Source of the DNA: Nitrospira sp. ST-bin5
GTDB taxonomy: Bacteria > Nitrospirota > Nitrospiria > Nitrospirales > Nitrospiraceae
Direction: 5' to 3'
DNA length: 33,075 nt
Assembly (NCBI GenBank): GCA_002083555.1
Contig: MSXN01000004.1
Location: 191,441-224,515, forward strand
Shown: piece by piece, positions 15,560-24,413 of the stretch
Layout of the letters: every line of letters begins with the position of its first letter
Numbering within the stretch: the first letter of the stretch is position 1
Made by a program: the position numbers and the translations under genes
The notes under the pieces: generated by a model
The model's database searches: none
What the model saw: the letters and a program-made list of their open reading frames with translations, nothing else
What the model was told of the DNA's origin: nothing

Positions 15560-15669
15560 AACCACGGTCGGTGTGTATACTCGCCCCTGTTACCTAACAT
15601 CCTCTCTTCCCTGTTCCCCCGGCCTCACACCTGGGAAAAGAGGAAGCCCGACCACCCCTCTGGATAGAT

Positions 15670-16941
15670 ATGACTGACCGCCCCCTTCGCCATGCCACCG
15701 CCTCATCCACCGCGCTGACTCCGCTCCAAAGACTAACCCGGTTTACCCAGGATATGGGGACGCTCACGGACCGCGCCGTGATCGCCGAACGCATTCTCGT
15801 CGAACTCTGTGACGCGACCACTTCCCACCAAGGCGCACTCTACTTGCTGGATCGTGAACATGATCGATATGACCTGGTGATGACCGTCGACCTTCAGAAC
15901 ACAACGGCCGCACTCCCCTCTTTTGCTTCGACTCACGCACTCATTCAATCACTCGCCCACAAGCATCATTTCCTCTCAGTCGCAGACGTAGCGGACATCC
16001 CTCCGATCACGCCTGAATTAGCCGACACATTACGGGCAGCTCAATCGACCTTGGCCGTGCCGCTTCTGAACAAAGCCCGATTGATCGCCTTCGTGCTGCT
16101 TGGATTCCCTGCGGACCGGCTGCTCGATCATGCGGATGGACGGGATCTCCTCACCGCCCTGGCACAGAGCGGAGCCAACGCCCTCGACTCCATCCTCGCT
16201 CACGACGATCTCCACCAGTCTCAAACGCTGATGCGCCGAACCGACCGCCTTCGCTCACTGGAAATCATCGCCGGCGGGTTTGCCCACGAAATCAGGAATC
16301 CTCTGACGTCAATTAAAACCTTTATCCAGTTGGCCCCGGAACGGAAGGACGACACGGAGTTTATCCATGACTTCAGCCGCATCGTGCTGGACGACGTGCA
16401 CCGGATCGAACGGCTGATTCAGGAAATTCTGGACTACGCCCGCTATATGGAACCCAAGTTGACGGATGAGGATCTCAACGAGATCGTTACCTCCTGCCTC
16501 TATTTCATCGAAGTGAAAGCGGACAGCAAACGGATCAAGATTGAAAAAGAGTTGGCGTCTGAGCTTCCTCGTGTCATGTTAGATCGTCAACAAATAAAGC
16601 AGGTCCTTTTGAATCTATTGCTCAACGCCATCGACGCGATGGGAGACGGTGGAGGGCGGTTGCTGGTTCGCACACACCGGATCACGAAACCGGGGGCAAC
16701 CGTGTGGACCCAAATTGAGATCGAAGATAGCGGTCCGGGTATTTCCAAGGCCAACCTGGAACACATCTTTGATCCGTTCTTCACGACGAAGCACACTAGC
16801 GGCGAGCATGCGGGGACAGGCTTGGGATTGACGATTGTGCATCAGATTATCCAAGAGCATCACGGTGAAATTCAGGTCGAGAGTACCGAGGGAGTGGGAA
16901 CCACGTTTTCCGTGAATCTTCCGGCCCTCCCGATAGACTAG
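15670..16941 (+). CDS. GAF-domain sensor histidine kinase
   Basis: A 423-residue soluble kinase. Residues ~20-180 form a GAF domain (RILVELCDATTSHQGALYLL, TLAVPLLNKARLIAFVLLGF). The HisKA domain follows with FAHEIRNPL (His206). The HATPase_c domain has an N box QVLLNLLLNAIDAM, G1 IEDSGPGIS, the F box HIFDPFFTTK, and G2 GTGLGLTIVHQI. All catalytic motifs look intact, unlike the kinase-like region of the preceding protein. No transmembrane segment is visible, so the signal is probably cytoplasmic. Its stop is 22 bp before the regulator's ATG (7 bp before the alternative GTG), and the two surely form a two-component pair of the NtrB/NtrC type. A TATACT hexamer at 15576-15581 could be a -10 box, but its -35 is poor. 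Confidence 0.93.
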   Translation: MTDRPLRHATASSTALTPLQRLTRFTQDMGTLTDRAVIAERILVELCDATTSHQGALYLLDREHDRYDLVMTVDLQNTTAALPSFASTHALIQSLAHKHHFLSVADVADIPPITPELADTLRAAQSTLAVPLLNKARLIAFVLLGFPADRLLDHADGRDLLTALAQSGANALDSILAHDDLHQSQTLMRRTDRLRSLEIIAGGFAHEIRNPLTSIKTFIQLAPERKDDTEFIHDFSRIVLDDVHRIERLIQEILDYARYMEPKLTDEDLNEIVTSCLYFIEVKADSKRIKIEKELASELPRVMLDRQQIKQVLLNLLLNAIDAMGDGGGRLLVRTHRITKPGATVWTQIEIEDSGPGISKANLEHIFDPFFTTKHTSGEHAGTGLGLTIVHQIIQEHHGEIQVESTEGVGTTFSVNLPALPID

Positions 16942-16963
16942 GAGTACTGTGGAAAGTTCAGCC

Positions 16964-18379
16964 ATGAAAAAGCGCGTTCTCTTGATCGACGACGAAGCCC
17001 GTGTACGGACTTCACTGAAGATGGTACTCGAGCCGAACTACGAGATTCTCCAGGCCGCGGATGCCCAGGAAGGCCTCGAGACCTTCAGAAAAGAAGGGCC
17101 CGATCTCGTGCTGCTCGATGTCATTCTTCCGGGAACCGACGGACTGGCCGTGCTGGAAACCTTGCGCTCTGAAAGCCGGATGACTCCCGTGATCATGCTC
17201 ACGGGCACGAAGTCGGTCAAGACCGCCGTCGACGCGATGAAACTGGGTGCCGCCGACTATTTGTCCAAACCCTTTGACGTCGAAGAATTGCGCATCGTCG
17301 TGGATCGTGCGCTCAGCTCTCAAGCCCTCGAGCGGGAAGTCAAACAACTCCGGGCGCAAGTCGTCCAACGCTATGCCTTTCACAACCTCATCGGCAAAAG
17401 CCAAGGGATGCAAGAGATCTACGCGAAAATCGAGCAAGTGGCGGACAGCCGAACCACGGTGCTGATTACCGGCGAAAGCGGAACGGGAAAAGAGCTTGTC
17501 GCAAAAGCCCTCCACTACAACAGCGGCCGGCGTGAGAAGCCCTTCATTGCATTGAACTGCGCGGCGCTCCCGGAAACACTGATTGAGAGCGAGCTCTTCG
17601 GCCACGAGAAAGGCTCTTTTACCGATGCCACGGCCAGACGTGTCGGCCAGTTCGAACTCGCCAATACCGGCACTCTATTCCTGGACGAAATCGGCGATCT
17701 CAGCGCCATGACACAAGCCAAACTCCTGAGGGTCCTCCAGGAACGGGAGTTTACGAGAATTGGCGGCGTCCAATCGATCAAGGTCGATGTCAGGATTGTC
17801 GCCGCGACCAACAGAAATCTCGAAGACATGGTGCGCAAGGGGCAATTTCGCGAAGATCTCTACTACCGCATCAACGTCATTTCGTTGTTCCTTCCTCCGC
17901 TCCGTGAACGTGGAGAAGATATTCCCCTGCTCGCAAAACATTTCCTCGCAAAGCGAGTCGAGGAAGAGAAGCGCCCGCATATCGAATTCGGGAAAGAAGC
18001 TCTGGAGGTCCTGACTCGCTACCCCTGGCCGGGAAACGTCCGGGAAATGGAAAATATCATCGAACAGGCCTTCATCTGGTCGCAGAATTGTCCGCAGATT
18101 ACCCAGGAACACCTGCCGACCATTATGAAAAGCGACTCGCGATCATCTTCACTCCGCGATGATACCCTCGCCGGCCGGATGTCTCTTGAAAAAGCCGTCA
18201 TGGAATTCGAGCGGGAGATCATTCTCGATGCATTGAAACGAACCAACTATGTCCAGACCCATGCCGCCAATCTCTTAGGAATCAGCCGACGCATGCTGAA
18301 ATACCGGATGGATACCTTGGGAATCGGCCGACCGGACAATGGGAACAGTCAAGAGCCAGAGCCGCCTGTGCAGGAATAA
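16964..18379 (+). CDS. Sigma54-dependent response regulator (NtrC family)
   Basis: 471 residues from ATG 16964 (MKKRVLLIDDE). An alternative GTG at 16949 lies four bases after AGGAG and would add five residues. Domains: a receiver (1-120; Asp52 in VLLDVILPGTDG, switch Thr in MLTGTKS, Lys in LSKPFD); an AAA+ sigma54-interaction domain (~140-370; Walker A GESGTGKE, Walker B LFLDEIGDLS); and a C-terminal Fis-type helix-turn-helix (~425-455; THAANLLGISRRMLKYRM). The sigma54-contact loop reads GSFTDA instead of the usual GAFTGA. Its Thr is kept and similar variants are known, so activity is likely. A probable target, a sigma54 promoter with palindromic upstream sites, lies directly downstream before the HD-GYP gene. 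Confidence 0.95.
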   Translation: MKKRVLLIDDEARVRTSLKMVLEPNYEILQAADAQEGLETFRKEGPDLVLLDVILPGTDGLAVLETLRSESRMTPVIMLTGTKSVKTAVDAMKLGAADYLSKPFDVEELRIVVDRALSSQALEREVKQLRAQVVQRYAFHNLIGKSQGMQEIYAKIEQVADSRTTVLITGESGTGKELVAKALHYNSGRREKPFIALNCAALPETLIESELFGHEKGSFTDATARRVGQFELANTGTLFLDEIGDLSAMTQAKLLRVLQEREFTRIGGVQSIKVDVRIVAATNRNLEDMVRKGQFREDLYYRINVISLFLPPLRERGEDIPLLAKHFLAKRVEEEKRPHIEFGKEALEVLTRYPWPGNVREMENIIEQAFIWSQNCPQITQEHLPTIMKSDSRSSSLRDDTLAGRMSLEKAVMEFEREIILDALKRTNYVQTHAANLLGISRRMLKYRMDTLGIGRPDNGNSQEPEPPVQE

Positions 18380-18442
18380 CACACATACCTGTATCGACCG
18401 CGTCATTTTCAACACAACCGTCTCGCGCTTCTATACCCCCCT

Positions 18443-18492
18443 ACTACGTAGTCAAACGTTCAAGTGATCTACATATAGACTTTCTACGTAGA
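18443..18492. promoter_or_regulatory. Palindromic upstream activator sites (TACGTA motif)
   Basis: Two perfect 10-bp palindromes, ACTACGTAGT (18443-18452) and TCTACGTAGA (18483-18492), are centred exactly 40 bp apart, close to four helical turns. Between them TCTACATATAGA (18468-18479) is an imperfect relative. A third TACGTA occurs at 18558-18563 near the predicted transcription start. The two strong sites lie roughly 70 and 110 bp upstream of that start, the normal range for NtrC-type enhancers. The binding protein is inferred to be the regulator encoded at 16964-18379. Confidence 0.6.
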
Positions 18493-18533
18493 CTCCCCCC
18501 TGCGGATTGATCATCCCGAGTAAGTGGCTGAAA

Positions 18534-18549
18534 AGGAACAAGTATTGCT
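18534..18549 (+). promoter_or_regulatory. Candidate sigma54 (-24/-12) promoter for the HD-GYP gene
   Basis: The sequence AGGAACAAGTATTGCT has GG at 18535-18536 and GC at 18547-18548 with the required 12-bp register. It also matches the AC after the -24 element and the TTGC of the -12 element (consensus TGGCACG-N4-TTGCW). Transcription would start near 18560, about 15 bases before ATG 18575. A TTGACA (18549-18554) overlapping it has no usable -10 and is less likely. Confidence 0.6.
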
Positions 18550-18574
18550 TGACAGGTTACGTAGTTGGGGGTAC

Positions 18575-19717
18575 ATGAGCACTATGAGCACAACAATTTC
18601 TCAAGACGGATCCCAAACAAAGCCGACGGTTCTTGTCGTTGATGATGAAGCCGGACCGCGCGATGCACTCAAAGTCATCTTGCGGCCCTTCTTCAACATC
18701 CGCTCCGCTGATAACGCCCAGGCCGCCCTCGACGTCTTGAGTCATGAATCCATCGATCTCATTACGCTGGATCAGAAACTCCCCGATCGTCAGGGCATCG
18801 ACCTCCTGCAGGATATTAAACACGATCACGCCGACATCGAAGTCATCATCATAACCGGCTATGGAAGCCTGAAGTCCGCCATGGAAGGCATTCGCCATGG
18901 CGCGGCCGGCTACCTGCTCAAGCCATTCAATGTCACCGAACTGATTTCCCTCATCAGCCAGACGCTTGAGAAGAAACAGCGCCTGGACCTCATCCGGAAC
19001 GTCTTAAAGAGTTCGACCGACCTCTGGGGAGAAGAGCAGGCCGCACGACGCGCGTGGGAGTCACTCAAGACCAAGTACTTCGCCATCGGAACGCATGAGC
19101 AGGACCCTTCAGGCGCGCAACCAGATCTGCTTCCTCTGCTCTCCGATCTCCTGGAAGCCAAAGATCGTCAATTGCTGAACCATTGCAGCCGTGTCAGCTT
19201 CTACGCCACGTTACTCGCCAATCGCCTCAGCCTGACTCTCGCAGAGCAGAAGTCTTTGGCTATCGGGGCCTTCCTGCACGACATCGGCAAAGTCAGTCTC
19301 CCGAATTATCATTTCTCGGACGAGCCGATTCTCCCGTCAGGAGAAAGCAGCTCTTCCAAAGAGCATGGCGAGACAGGCGCGCGGATGATTCTTCCCCTGG
19401 GGTACCCGGCTGAGGTCGGTCAGGTGATTTCCTATCATCATGAACGGTGGGACGGATCAGGTTATCCGCATGGACTTCAGGGAGAAGGGATTCCCTTGCT
19501 GGCCAGAATTGTCAGCATCGCCCAGATGTTCGATCACCTGACAGCCGAAGTCCCCGGACGATCACCGCTTCCGGTAGATCAGGCCATCCAGCAAATCGCC
19601 CTTCAGGCCAATACCTACTTCGATCCTATGCTGGCGGATCAATTTGCGCGGGTCGCGACGGAATGTAAGGCGTCGCTCCCGGCGATGGCGATCGCGACCA
19701 CGCCGAGCGGCGTCTAA
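18575..19717 (+). CDS. Response regulator with HD-GYP c-di-GMP phosphodiesterase domain
   Basis: 380 residues from ATG 18575; a GTG at 18524 and an ATG at 18584 are alternatives, and the predicted sigma54 start near 18560 excludes the GTG. The N-terminal receiver (about 14-130) has VLVVDDE, the phospho-acceptor in LITLDQKLPD, and LLKPFN. A linker helix follows, then the HD-GYP domain (~190-365) with HDIGK, the KEHGETGARM segment, HHERWDGSGYP and LLARIVSIAQMFDHLT. The metal ligands and the GYP signature are intact, so it should hydrolyse c-di-GMP in the cytoplasm under phosphorylation control. It follows the sigma54 regulator gene and has its own promoter candidate. The stop is 30 bp from the convergent recN stop. 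Confidence 0.93.
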   Translation: MSTMSTTISQDGSQTKPTVLVVDDEAGPRDALKVILRPFFNIRSADNAQAALDVLSHESIDLITLDQKLPDRQGIDLLQDIKHDHADIEVIIITGYGSLKSAMEGIRHGAAGYLLKPFNVTELISLISQTLEKKQRLDLIRNVLKSSTDLWGEEQAARRAWESLKTKYFAIGTHEQDPSGAQPDLLPLLSDLLEAKDRQLLNHCSRVSFYATLLANRLSLTLAEQKSLAIGAFLHDIGKVSLPNYHFSDEPILPSGESSSSKEHGETGARMILPLGYPAEVGQVISYHHERWDGSGYPHGLQGEGIPLLARIVSIAQMFDHLTAEVPGRSPLPVDQAIQQIALQANTYFDPMLADQFARVATECKASLPAMAIATTPSGV

Positions 19718-19747
19718 GGCCGACAGAAGGCATCTCCTCCAGATTCG

Positions 19748-21427
19748 TCATTCCCCGGCATCAGCAATGAGCTCTGCCGCCGTCTCACGCACTTTCTTCG
19801 TCACTGTCAACCCGCCTAACATTCTGGCAATTTCGTTCTCACGCCCTTGCCCTATCAGCGGATGCACGGTCGTCACAGTTCGATTGCCGTCCTGCGACTT
19901 CTCGACACAGAGGTGATGCTGTCCCTGCGCAGCGACTTGAGGCAGATGGGTAATACAGAACACCTGATGATAGCGGCCTAACCCGCGGAGGCGCTTGCCG
20001 ATCGCGGCGGCCACCGCCCCGCCGACTCCGGTGTCGATCTCATCAAAAATCAGCACAGGGACATGATCTCGGTCTGCCAGCACCGTCTTCAGTGCGAGCA
20101 TGACCCTGGACAACTCCCCGCCTGAGGCGACCTTTGAGAGGGGCTTCGCCGGCTCTCCTGCATTCGTCGAGAGGCGAAACTCTACCTGATCAATCCCGTC
20201 AGGACCGAACTCCAGCTCGCCTGCATCCGCAGTCACGTGGATCTCAAAGACTGTCTGCCCCATCTTCAGAGCCTCAAGCTCCTGGCGCACCACTTTGGCC
20301 ATGCGCTTGGCCGCCTCCCCGCGTTTCAGGAATAATTGCCGCGCCAGAAGCGCCAGATCGGCCTGTTGTTCATTGATGCGTTGACGCAGTTTACCTAGTT
20401 GCTCATCAGAATCTTGCAACTGTTCTAACTCATCTTTGATCTTCCGATGAGCCCCCAAGACTTCCGCCAACGACCCGCCGAACTTCTTTTTCAATTTTTG
20501 GATGACCGCCAACCGATCCTCAATCACGCCCAGTCTCTCAGGATTGGCTTCGACCCGCTCAGCGTAGTCGCGCAGCTGCCCAGCCATTTCCTTCAGCACC
20601 ACTTTCGCTTCACGCGTCAGCCTCGCCAGCTCCCCGACCGTGGAGTCAATCAGAAGCAATTCCCCCAAGGCGCGCTCCGTCAATGCCAGCTGAGCCAGGA
20701 TGCCCTGCCCCTCCGCATTCACCCGCTCCATCGCTTCGGCGGCTAACGCACCGATCTGCTGCGACGAACTGAGGCGGCGGCGCTCATTTTGCAATTCCTC
20801 GTCCTCTCCCTCGCGTAGCGCCGCCTCGTCCAATTCGGCAGATTGGAATCGGAGCAATTCCTCACGCTGCGACCGGTGCTGAGATTCACGAATCAATCGA
20901 TCGCGTTCCTCGCAGGCCGCCTTCCAAGTCTCATACCCTCGTCGATACGCAGCACACCGCTCTTGAAGATTGCCGAAGGCATCCACGACACTCCGCTGTG
21001 TCGCCGTGGCCAAGAGTGATTGCTGATCGTGCTGCCCGTGCAGGTCAACGAGCGTACCGCCCAGCTCCTCCAGCGCATGCAGCGAGCTCATGGTTCCGTT
21101 CAGGTAGACCCGATTACGTCCGGATCGGGCGATGACCCGCCGCACAATCAGCTCGGAGTCTGCAGGACCCAGGATCCCTTGATCACGGAGACGGGCTTGG
21201 AGAGGATGGCGATCAGGCAGGTGAAAGGCCGCCTCAAGAGAGGCCTCTTCTGTCCCAAAACGAATCTGGTCGGCGGACGCTCGTCCGCCGACCAGCAGGG
21301 CAATAGCATCGATCAGAAGAGATTTTCCGGCCCCCGTTTCTCCGGTGAGAACGGTAAAGCCCGGCTCAAACCGTAGGCTGAGCTCTTCCAGAATGGCGAA
21401 ATTGACGATGCGCAGCTCGGTGAGCAT
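19748..21427 (-). CDS. recN: DNA repair ATPase RecN
   Basis: A 559-residue SMC-like protein that tethers and organises DNA at double-strand breaks. The N-terminal ATPase half has MLTELRIVNFAILEELSL and Walker A GETGAGKS (29-36). A QHDQQSLL signature follows, then a long coiled coil (~150-370). The C-terminal half carries the ABC signature ASGGELSRVMLALK and Walker B VLIFDEIDTGVGG. The length is normal. Its start is 21 bp after the trxA stop, so the two are probably co-transcribed. Confidence 0.97.
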   Translation of the reverse strand: MLTELRIVNFAILEELSLRFEPGFTVLTGETGAGKSLLIDAIALLVGGRASADQIRFGTEEASLEAAFHLPDRHPLQARLRDQGILGPADSELIVRRVIARSGRNRVYLNGTMSSLHALEELGGTLVDLHGQHDQQSLLATATQRSVVDAFGNLQERCAAYRRGYETWKAACEERDRLIRESQHRSQREELLRFQSAELDEAALREGEDEELQNERRRLSSSQQIGALAAEAMERVNAEGQGILAQLALTERALGELLLIDSTVGELARLTREAKVVLKEMAGQLRDYAERVEANPERLGVIEDRLAVIQKLKKKFGGSLAEVLGAHRKIKDELEQLQDSDEQLGKLRQRINEQQADLALLARQLFLKRGEAAKRMAKVVRQELEALKMGQTVFEIHVTADAGELEFGPDGIDQVEFRLSTNAGEPAKPLSKVASGGELSRVMLALKTVLADRDHVPVLIFDEIDTGVGGAVAAAIGKRLRGLGRYHQVFCITHLPQVAAQGQHHLCVEKSQDGNRTVTTVHPLIGQGRENEIARMLGGLTVTKKVRETAAELIADAGE

Positions 21428-21448
21428 GGCTGCGTGCGTGCGAACGCG

Positions 21449-21796
21449 CTACGCGGTTCCCGCGTGCTGGGCCAACAATGAATCAATCGTTTCTTTGAAC
21501 TGGCGCTTCGGCCGCGCCCCGACGAGCTTTTCGACAACCTGGCCGTTTTTGAAAAACAGAATGGTCGGGATGCTCATCACCTGATACCTCCCGGCGACCT
21601 CGGGATTTTCATCGGTGTTCAGCTTCCGGACTTTCAACTTCCCGGCATATTCCTTCGCGAGCTCGTCGACAATCGGCGCCACCATCTGACAAGGCCCGCA
21701 CCAGACCGCCCAGAAATCGACCATGACAAGCTCACCGGCCTTCATCACATCTGCGTCCCAGGTGGAATCTTCAACTTTTAATGTATCACCAGCCAC
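21449..21796 (-). CDS. trxA: Thioredoxin
   Basis: A 115-residue cytoplasmic thioredoxin with active site WCGPC, the preceding VMVDFWAV strand, the cis-Pro region MSIPTILFFKNG, and a C-terminal helix (QFKETIDSLL). The start is GTG (21794-21796), seven bases after a strong GGAGG. It reduces disulfides and could recycle the peroxiredoxin encoded at 5352. It is the first gene of a trxA-recN unit; an inverted repeat lies between it and lptD. Confidence 0.96.
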   Translation of the reverse strand: MAGDTLKVEDSTWDADVMKAGELVMVDFWAVWCGPCQMVAPIVDELAKEYAGKLKVRKLNTDENPEVAGRYQVMSIPTILFFKNGQVVEKLVGARPKRQFKETIDSLLAQHAGTA

Positions 21797-21859
21797 GTCC
21801 GGAACCTCCTTCAGCTAAGATACCGACGATAAGAATCAAGGATCGCATCGTACCCCACC

Positions 21860-21903
21860 CCCATTTAGGGTGTCAAATGAGGCACTGCCCACACCCAAAT
21901 GGG
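21860..21903. repeat. Inverted repeat between lptD and trxA
   Basis: Arms CCCATTTAGGGTGT (21860-21873) and CACACCCAAATGGG (21890-21903) pair in 13 of 14 positions (12 Watson-Crick plus one wobble on the plus strand) around a 16-base loop. It is 53 bp past the lptD stop. No T-run follows on either strand, so it is not a canonical intrinsic terminator. It may stabilise the lptD 3' end or be an operator for trxA. Confidence 0.6.
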
Positions 21904-21955
21904 ATCACCGGTCACCGGCTATCTGCATGCCAGATATGCTCTCGGGGTTGCTCCC

Positions 21956-24412
21956 TCATCGTCCTGGCATTCCACCCGTCGACGCACCAGACTGAGACCG
22001 TCCATAGGGACCGGTCGGCGAGGCCCAGGGCAATCCTCGCTCGCCCCATAGCAGCGGACTGAGGATCGACCGCATCACCTGAGTTCCAAAATTCTCCGTC
22101 CAGCCGATACCGGTCAAATTCAGCATAAAATTGTACTGTGCCCGATCCGGGAACTGGAGATAGAACAGGCCCAGCGACCAGCATTTGCAGGGGTTTTGAT
22201 ACAAGGCCACCACGTCATACTCAGGGCTCTTTCTGGTCTTGATATCGTAGTACCCTTTGGCTCCGATCGTCCATCCCCAGGGAGTCCTGAACCCGCCTCC
22301 CGCCGTCGCAAACTGAATCTCCTGCGTGGGGGCATAGACTTCATTGAACGAAATGGGGTTCCAGATATCCCCGCGTCGCTCGCGATTGCCGTCCCGGGAA
22401 TACCGCTGCCCGACTTCAAGATACCAATTGCTCGAGTCTTGAATCCGGAGATCCGTATTCCACTGACTGAGTTCTCCCCGATAGGGATCGAAAAAGGCAT
22501 CCACCGTCAGATACTGATTGATCGTCGGGCGTTGCGTCCCAACGTTTCCGGCTCCACGCCCAAACGCCTGAGCCGCCATTTGCGCCTGCGTGAATTGGGG
22601 AGCCGTATTGCCGATGACCGCCCGCATCCACACATCGGAAAACTTTCTCCCTTGGATTGCCACCGTGGCAGGCTGCAACGGTTGCGTGAGTGAGCCCAGC
22701 AATGGAGTCACGCCCGTACCGAAGTCACGGGCCCTCGTTTGGACCGCCCCGGCGTGGTAACTCTGCGCGAGGGTCAGATCGAGCCAGTTGAAGGTACTTG
22801 TCCCATCGTGCTCCAGCACACGATTGCGCAAGGCATAGGTCAAAAGATTCTTCTTCGGCAGATCGTCGATTTGATCGATCTGCGCGATCCTCGATTGATC
22901 GGTCCCCGGCACATATTCATACATGACGGTCGGCTCGATGGTGTGCAAGAGGCTCCCCCCTCCGTCCATCCCAAACCTGCGGCTCAACTTCGACGTGGCA
23001 TCAACTCCCGCCCAGAAGGTTTCTCGATGGAGCGAGGCATCAGATTGCGCGCCACGGGTATAGTAGACCTCGCGAAACTTCGCCTGCGGGGTAAGACCCA
23101 CGACATGCCCAAGATCAATGACGTCCGTAGAGATCCCCGGCACGACATTGACGCGATTCAGGGCGAATCCCTCTTCGCGATAAAAATTGACATAGTCCCC
23201 TTCCATCCCGAACAACAAGGGCGAGTTGAAGAGCGCGACATTCGGCAAGGTGTAGCCGGTCTCCGGCAAGCGCTGAAACGTATCTTTTCCTCCGGACTGA
23301 AGAGGCTGCAGGTATTGCCCGAGGATGTATGCGTTCCCGTACGGCAGCCGCTGATTCAGCAGCAAATTTGATTCGTTGCTGGGCAAGGCCCGCTGGGTAC
23401 CGGAGTTACTCAACTGCTGGAGGTAGTTGGGGTCGGTGACAAAACTCGCATTCCCCCGCAACAACAGCGTCTCGGTAAACTGCTGCGTATGCGTCCCGGC
23501 GATCAACGCGCGCGCACGTTTCACGTCTGAACTGGTCTGATCCACTCCGGTGACATTCGGCAGCGCGGTCTGCTGCAGATAACTCACATACCACTGGCCC
23601 CTGGATTTCTGGTCGAGCACATAGCGATATTCCAGATCGCTCCCATAACCGAGCTTGCTGTAGTAGGACGGCGCGATGGTCAAGTCCTGACTCGGATTGA
23701 TCGCCCAGTAAAAACTGTCCTGGAGATGCATCCCAAATCGATTGTCGAATCCCACCTGCGGAACCAGAAATCCGCTCCGCCGGTTCGACAAGGGATAGGT
23801 GATCGTGGGAATCGGCACCACCGGCACGTCCGCGACACAGAGCCACGCCCCCTTCAAGGCCAGCGTGTCCCCGACGTTCAGATCCATATCGTCAAACTTG
23901 AACCGCCAGGCCGGCACCTCCCCGTCCTGCGCATCGCAATTGGTGAACGCCCCGTCTTTCACACGATAGTGATATTCAGAGAACCGTTGGAGCAACCGCC
24001 CATTCACCAGCGTATTGGACTGGGGAACATAGAGCTGTCCATGAGTGATGATGCCGGCCTCGGTATTCACATTGAAGTCCATCCGCTCAGTCGTCACGTC
24101 GGCCTGCGGATCAGTCAGATGTACATGGCCCGATGCGTGAACGACGCCGGAGAGCGCCTCGATCGTGACATGGTCGGCCGTCAGGCGCATGGCGCCCTGC
24201 TGGATCACGACGGACCCATCCGCCTCATACACATCCTGGTCCTGACGATAGTCGATTCGATTGGCCGTCACATCGAGTGGAGGAGAGCCGGAGGCCGAGG
24301 TGCCCGGAGCCACCGACTTGGATTTGGCCCAGACGAGACAGGGAAGACAGAGAAGAAGGACGGCCACAAGAACACAAAGCTTATCCGCTGTCCATGACCG
24401 TCCACTCACCAT
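21956..24412 (-). CDS. lptD: LPS-assembly protein LptD (outer-membrane beta barrel)
   Basis: An 818-residue outer-membrane protein that, with LptE, inserts lipopolysaccharide into the outer leaflet. ATG 24410-24412 is chosen because AGGGG lies six bases upstream and only one base separates it from the folC stop. A signal peptide (CVLVAVLLLCLPCLVWA) precedes the periplasmic OstA/LptA-like jellyroll (LDVTANRIDYRQDQDVYEAD, GVVHASGHVHLTDP). The large barrel follows (YRVKDGAFTNCD, YPLSNRRSGFLVPQVG, then Tyr/Gln-rich strands). Likely disulfide cysteines are Cys159, Cys192 and a C-terminal Cys742-Lys-Cys744, where the E. coli protein has adjacent cysteines. The position after accD-folC is an operon arrangement. 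An LPS outer membrane is implied. Confidence 0.95.
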   Translation of the reverse strand: MVSGRSWTADKLCVLVAVLLLCLPCLVWAKSKSVAPGTSASGSPPLDVTANRIDYRQDQDVYEADGSVVIQQGAMRLTADHVTIEALSGVVHASGHVHLTDPQADVTTERMDFNVNTEAGIITHGQLYVPQSNTLVNGRLLQRFSEYHYRVKDGAFTNCDAQDGEVPAWRFKFDDMDLNVGDTLALKGAWLCVADVPVVPIPTITYPLSNRRSGFLVPQVGFDNRFGMHLQDSFYWAINPSQDLTIAPSYYSKLGYGSDLEYRYVLDQKSRGQWYVSYLQQTALPNVTGVDQTSSDVKRARALIAGTHTQQFTETLLLRGNASFVTDPNYLQQLSNSGTQRALPSNESNLLLNQRLPYGNAYILGQYLQPLQSGGKDTFQRLPETGYTLPNVALFNSPLLFGMEGDYVNFYREEGFALNRVNVVPGISTDVIDLGHVVGLTPQAKFREVYYTRGAQSDASLHRETFWAGVDATSKLSRRFGMDGGGSLLHTIEPTVMYEYVPGTDQSRIAQIDQIDDLPKKNLLTYALRNRVLEHDGTSTFNWLDLTLAQSYHAGAVQTRARDFGTGVTPLLGSLTQPLQPATVAIQGRKFSDVWMRAVIGNTAPQFTQAQMAAQAFGRGAGNVGTQRPTINQYLTVDAFFDPYRGELSQWNTDLRIQDSSNWYLEVGQRYSRDGNRERRGDIWNPISFNEVYAPTQEIQFATAGGGFRTPWGWTIGAKGYYDIKTRKSPEYDVVALYQNPCKCWSLGLFYLQFPDRAQYNFMLNLTGIGWTENFGTQVMRSILSPLLWGERGLPWASPTGPYGRSQSGASTGGMPGR

Positions 24413-24413
24413 G

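Noticed and set aside
18549..18577. Sigma70 promoter with TTGACA at 18549
   Set aside because: The spacing gives only TACATG as -10 and would start transcription inside the coding region; the overlapping sigma54 match fits the context better.
21860..21903. Intrinsic terminator of lptD
   Set aside because: The stem is good but no T-run follows on either strand, so it is listed as an inverted repeat only.
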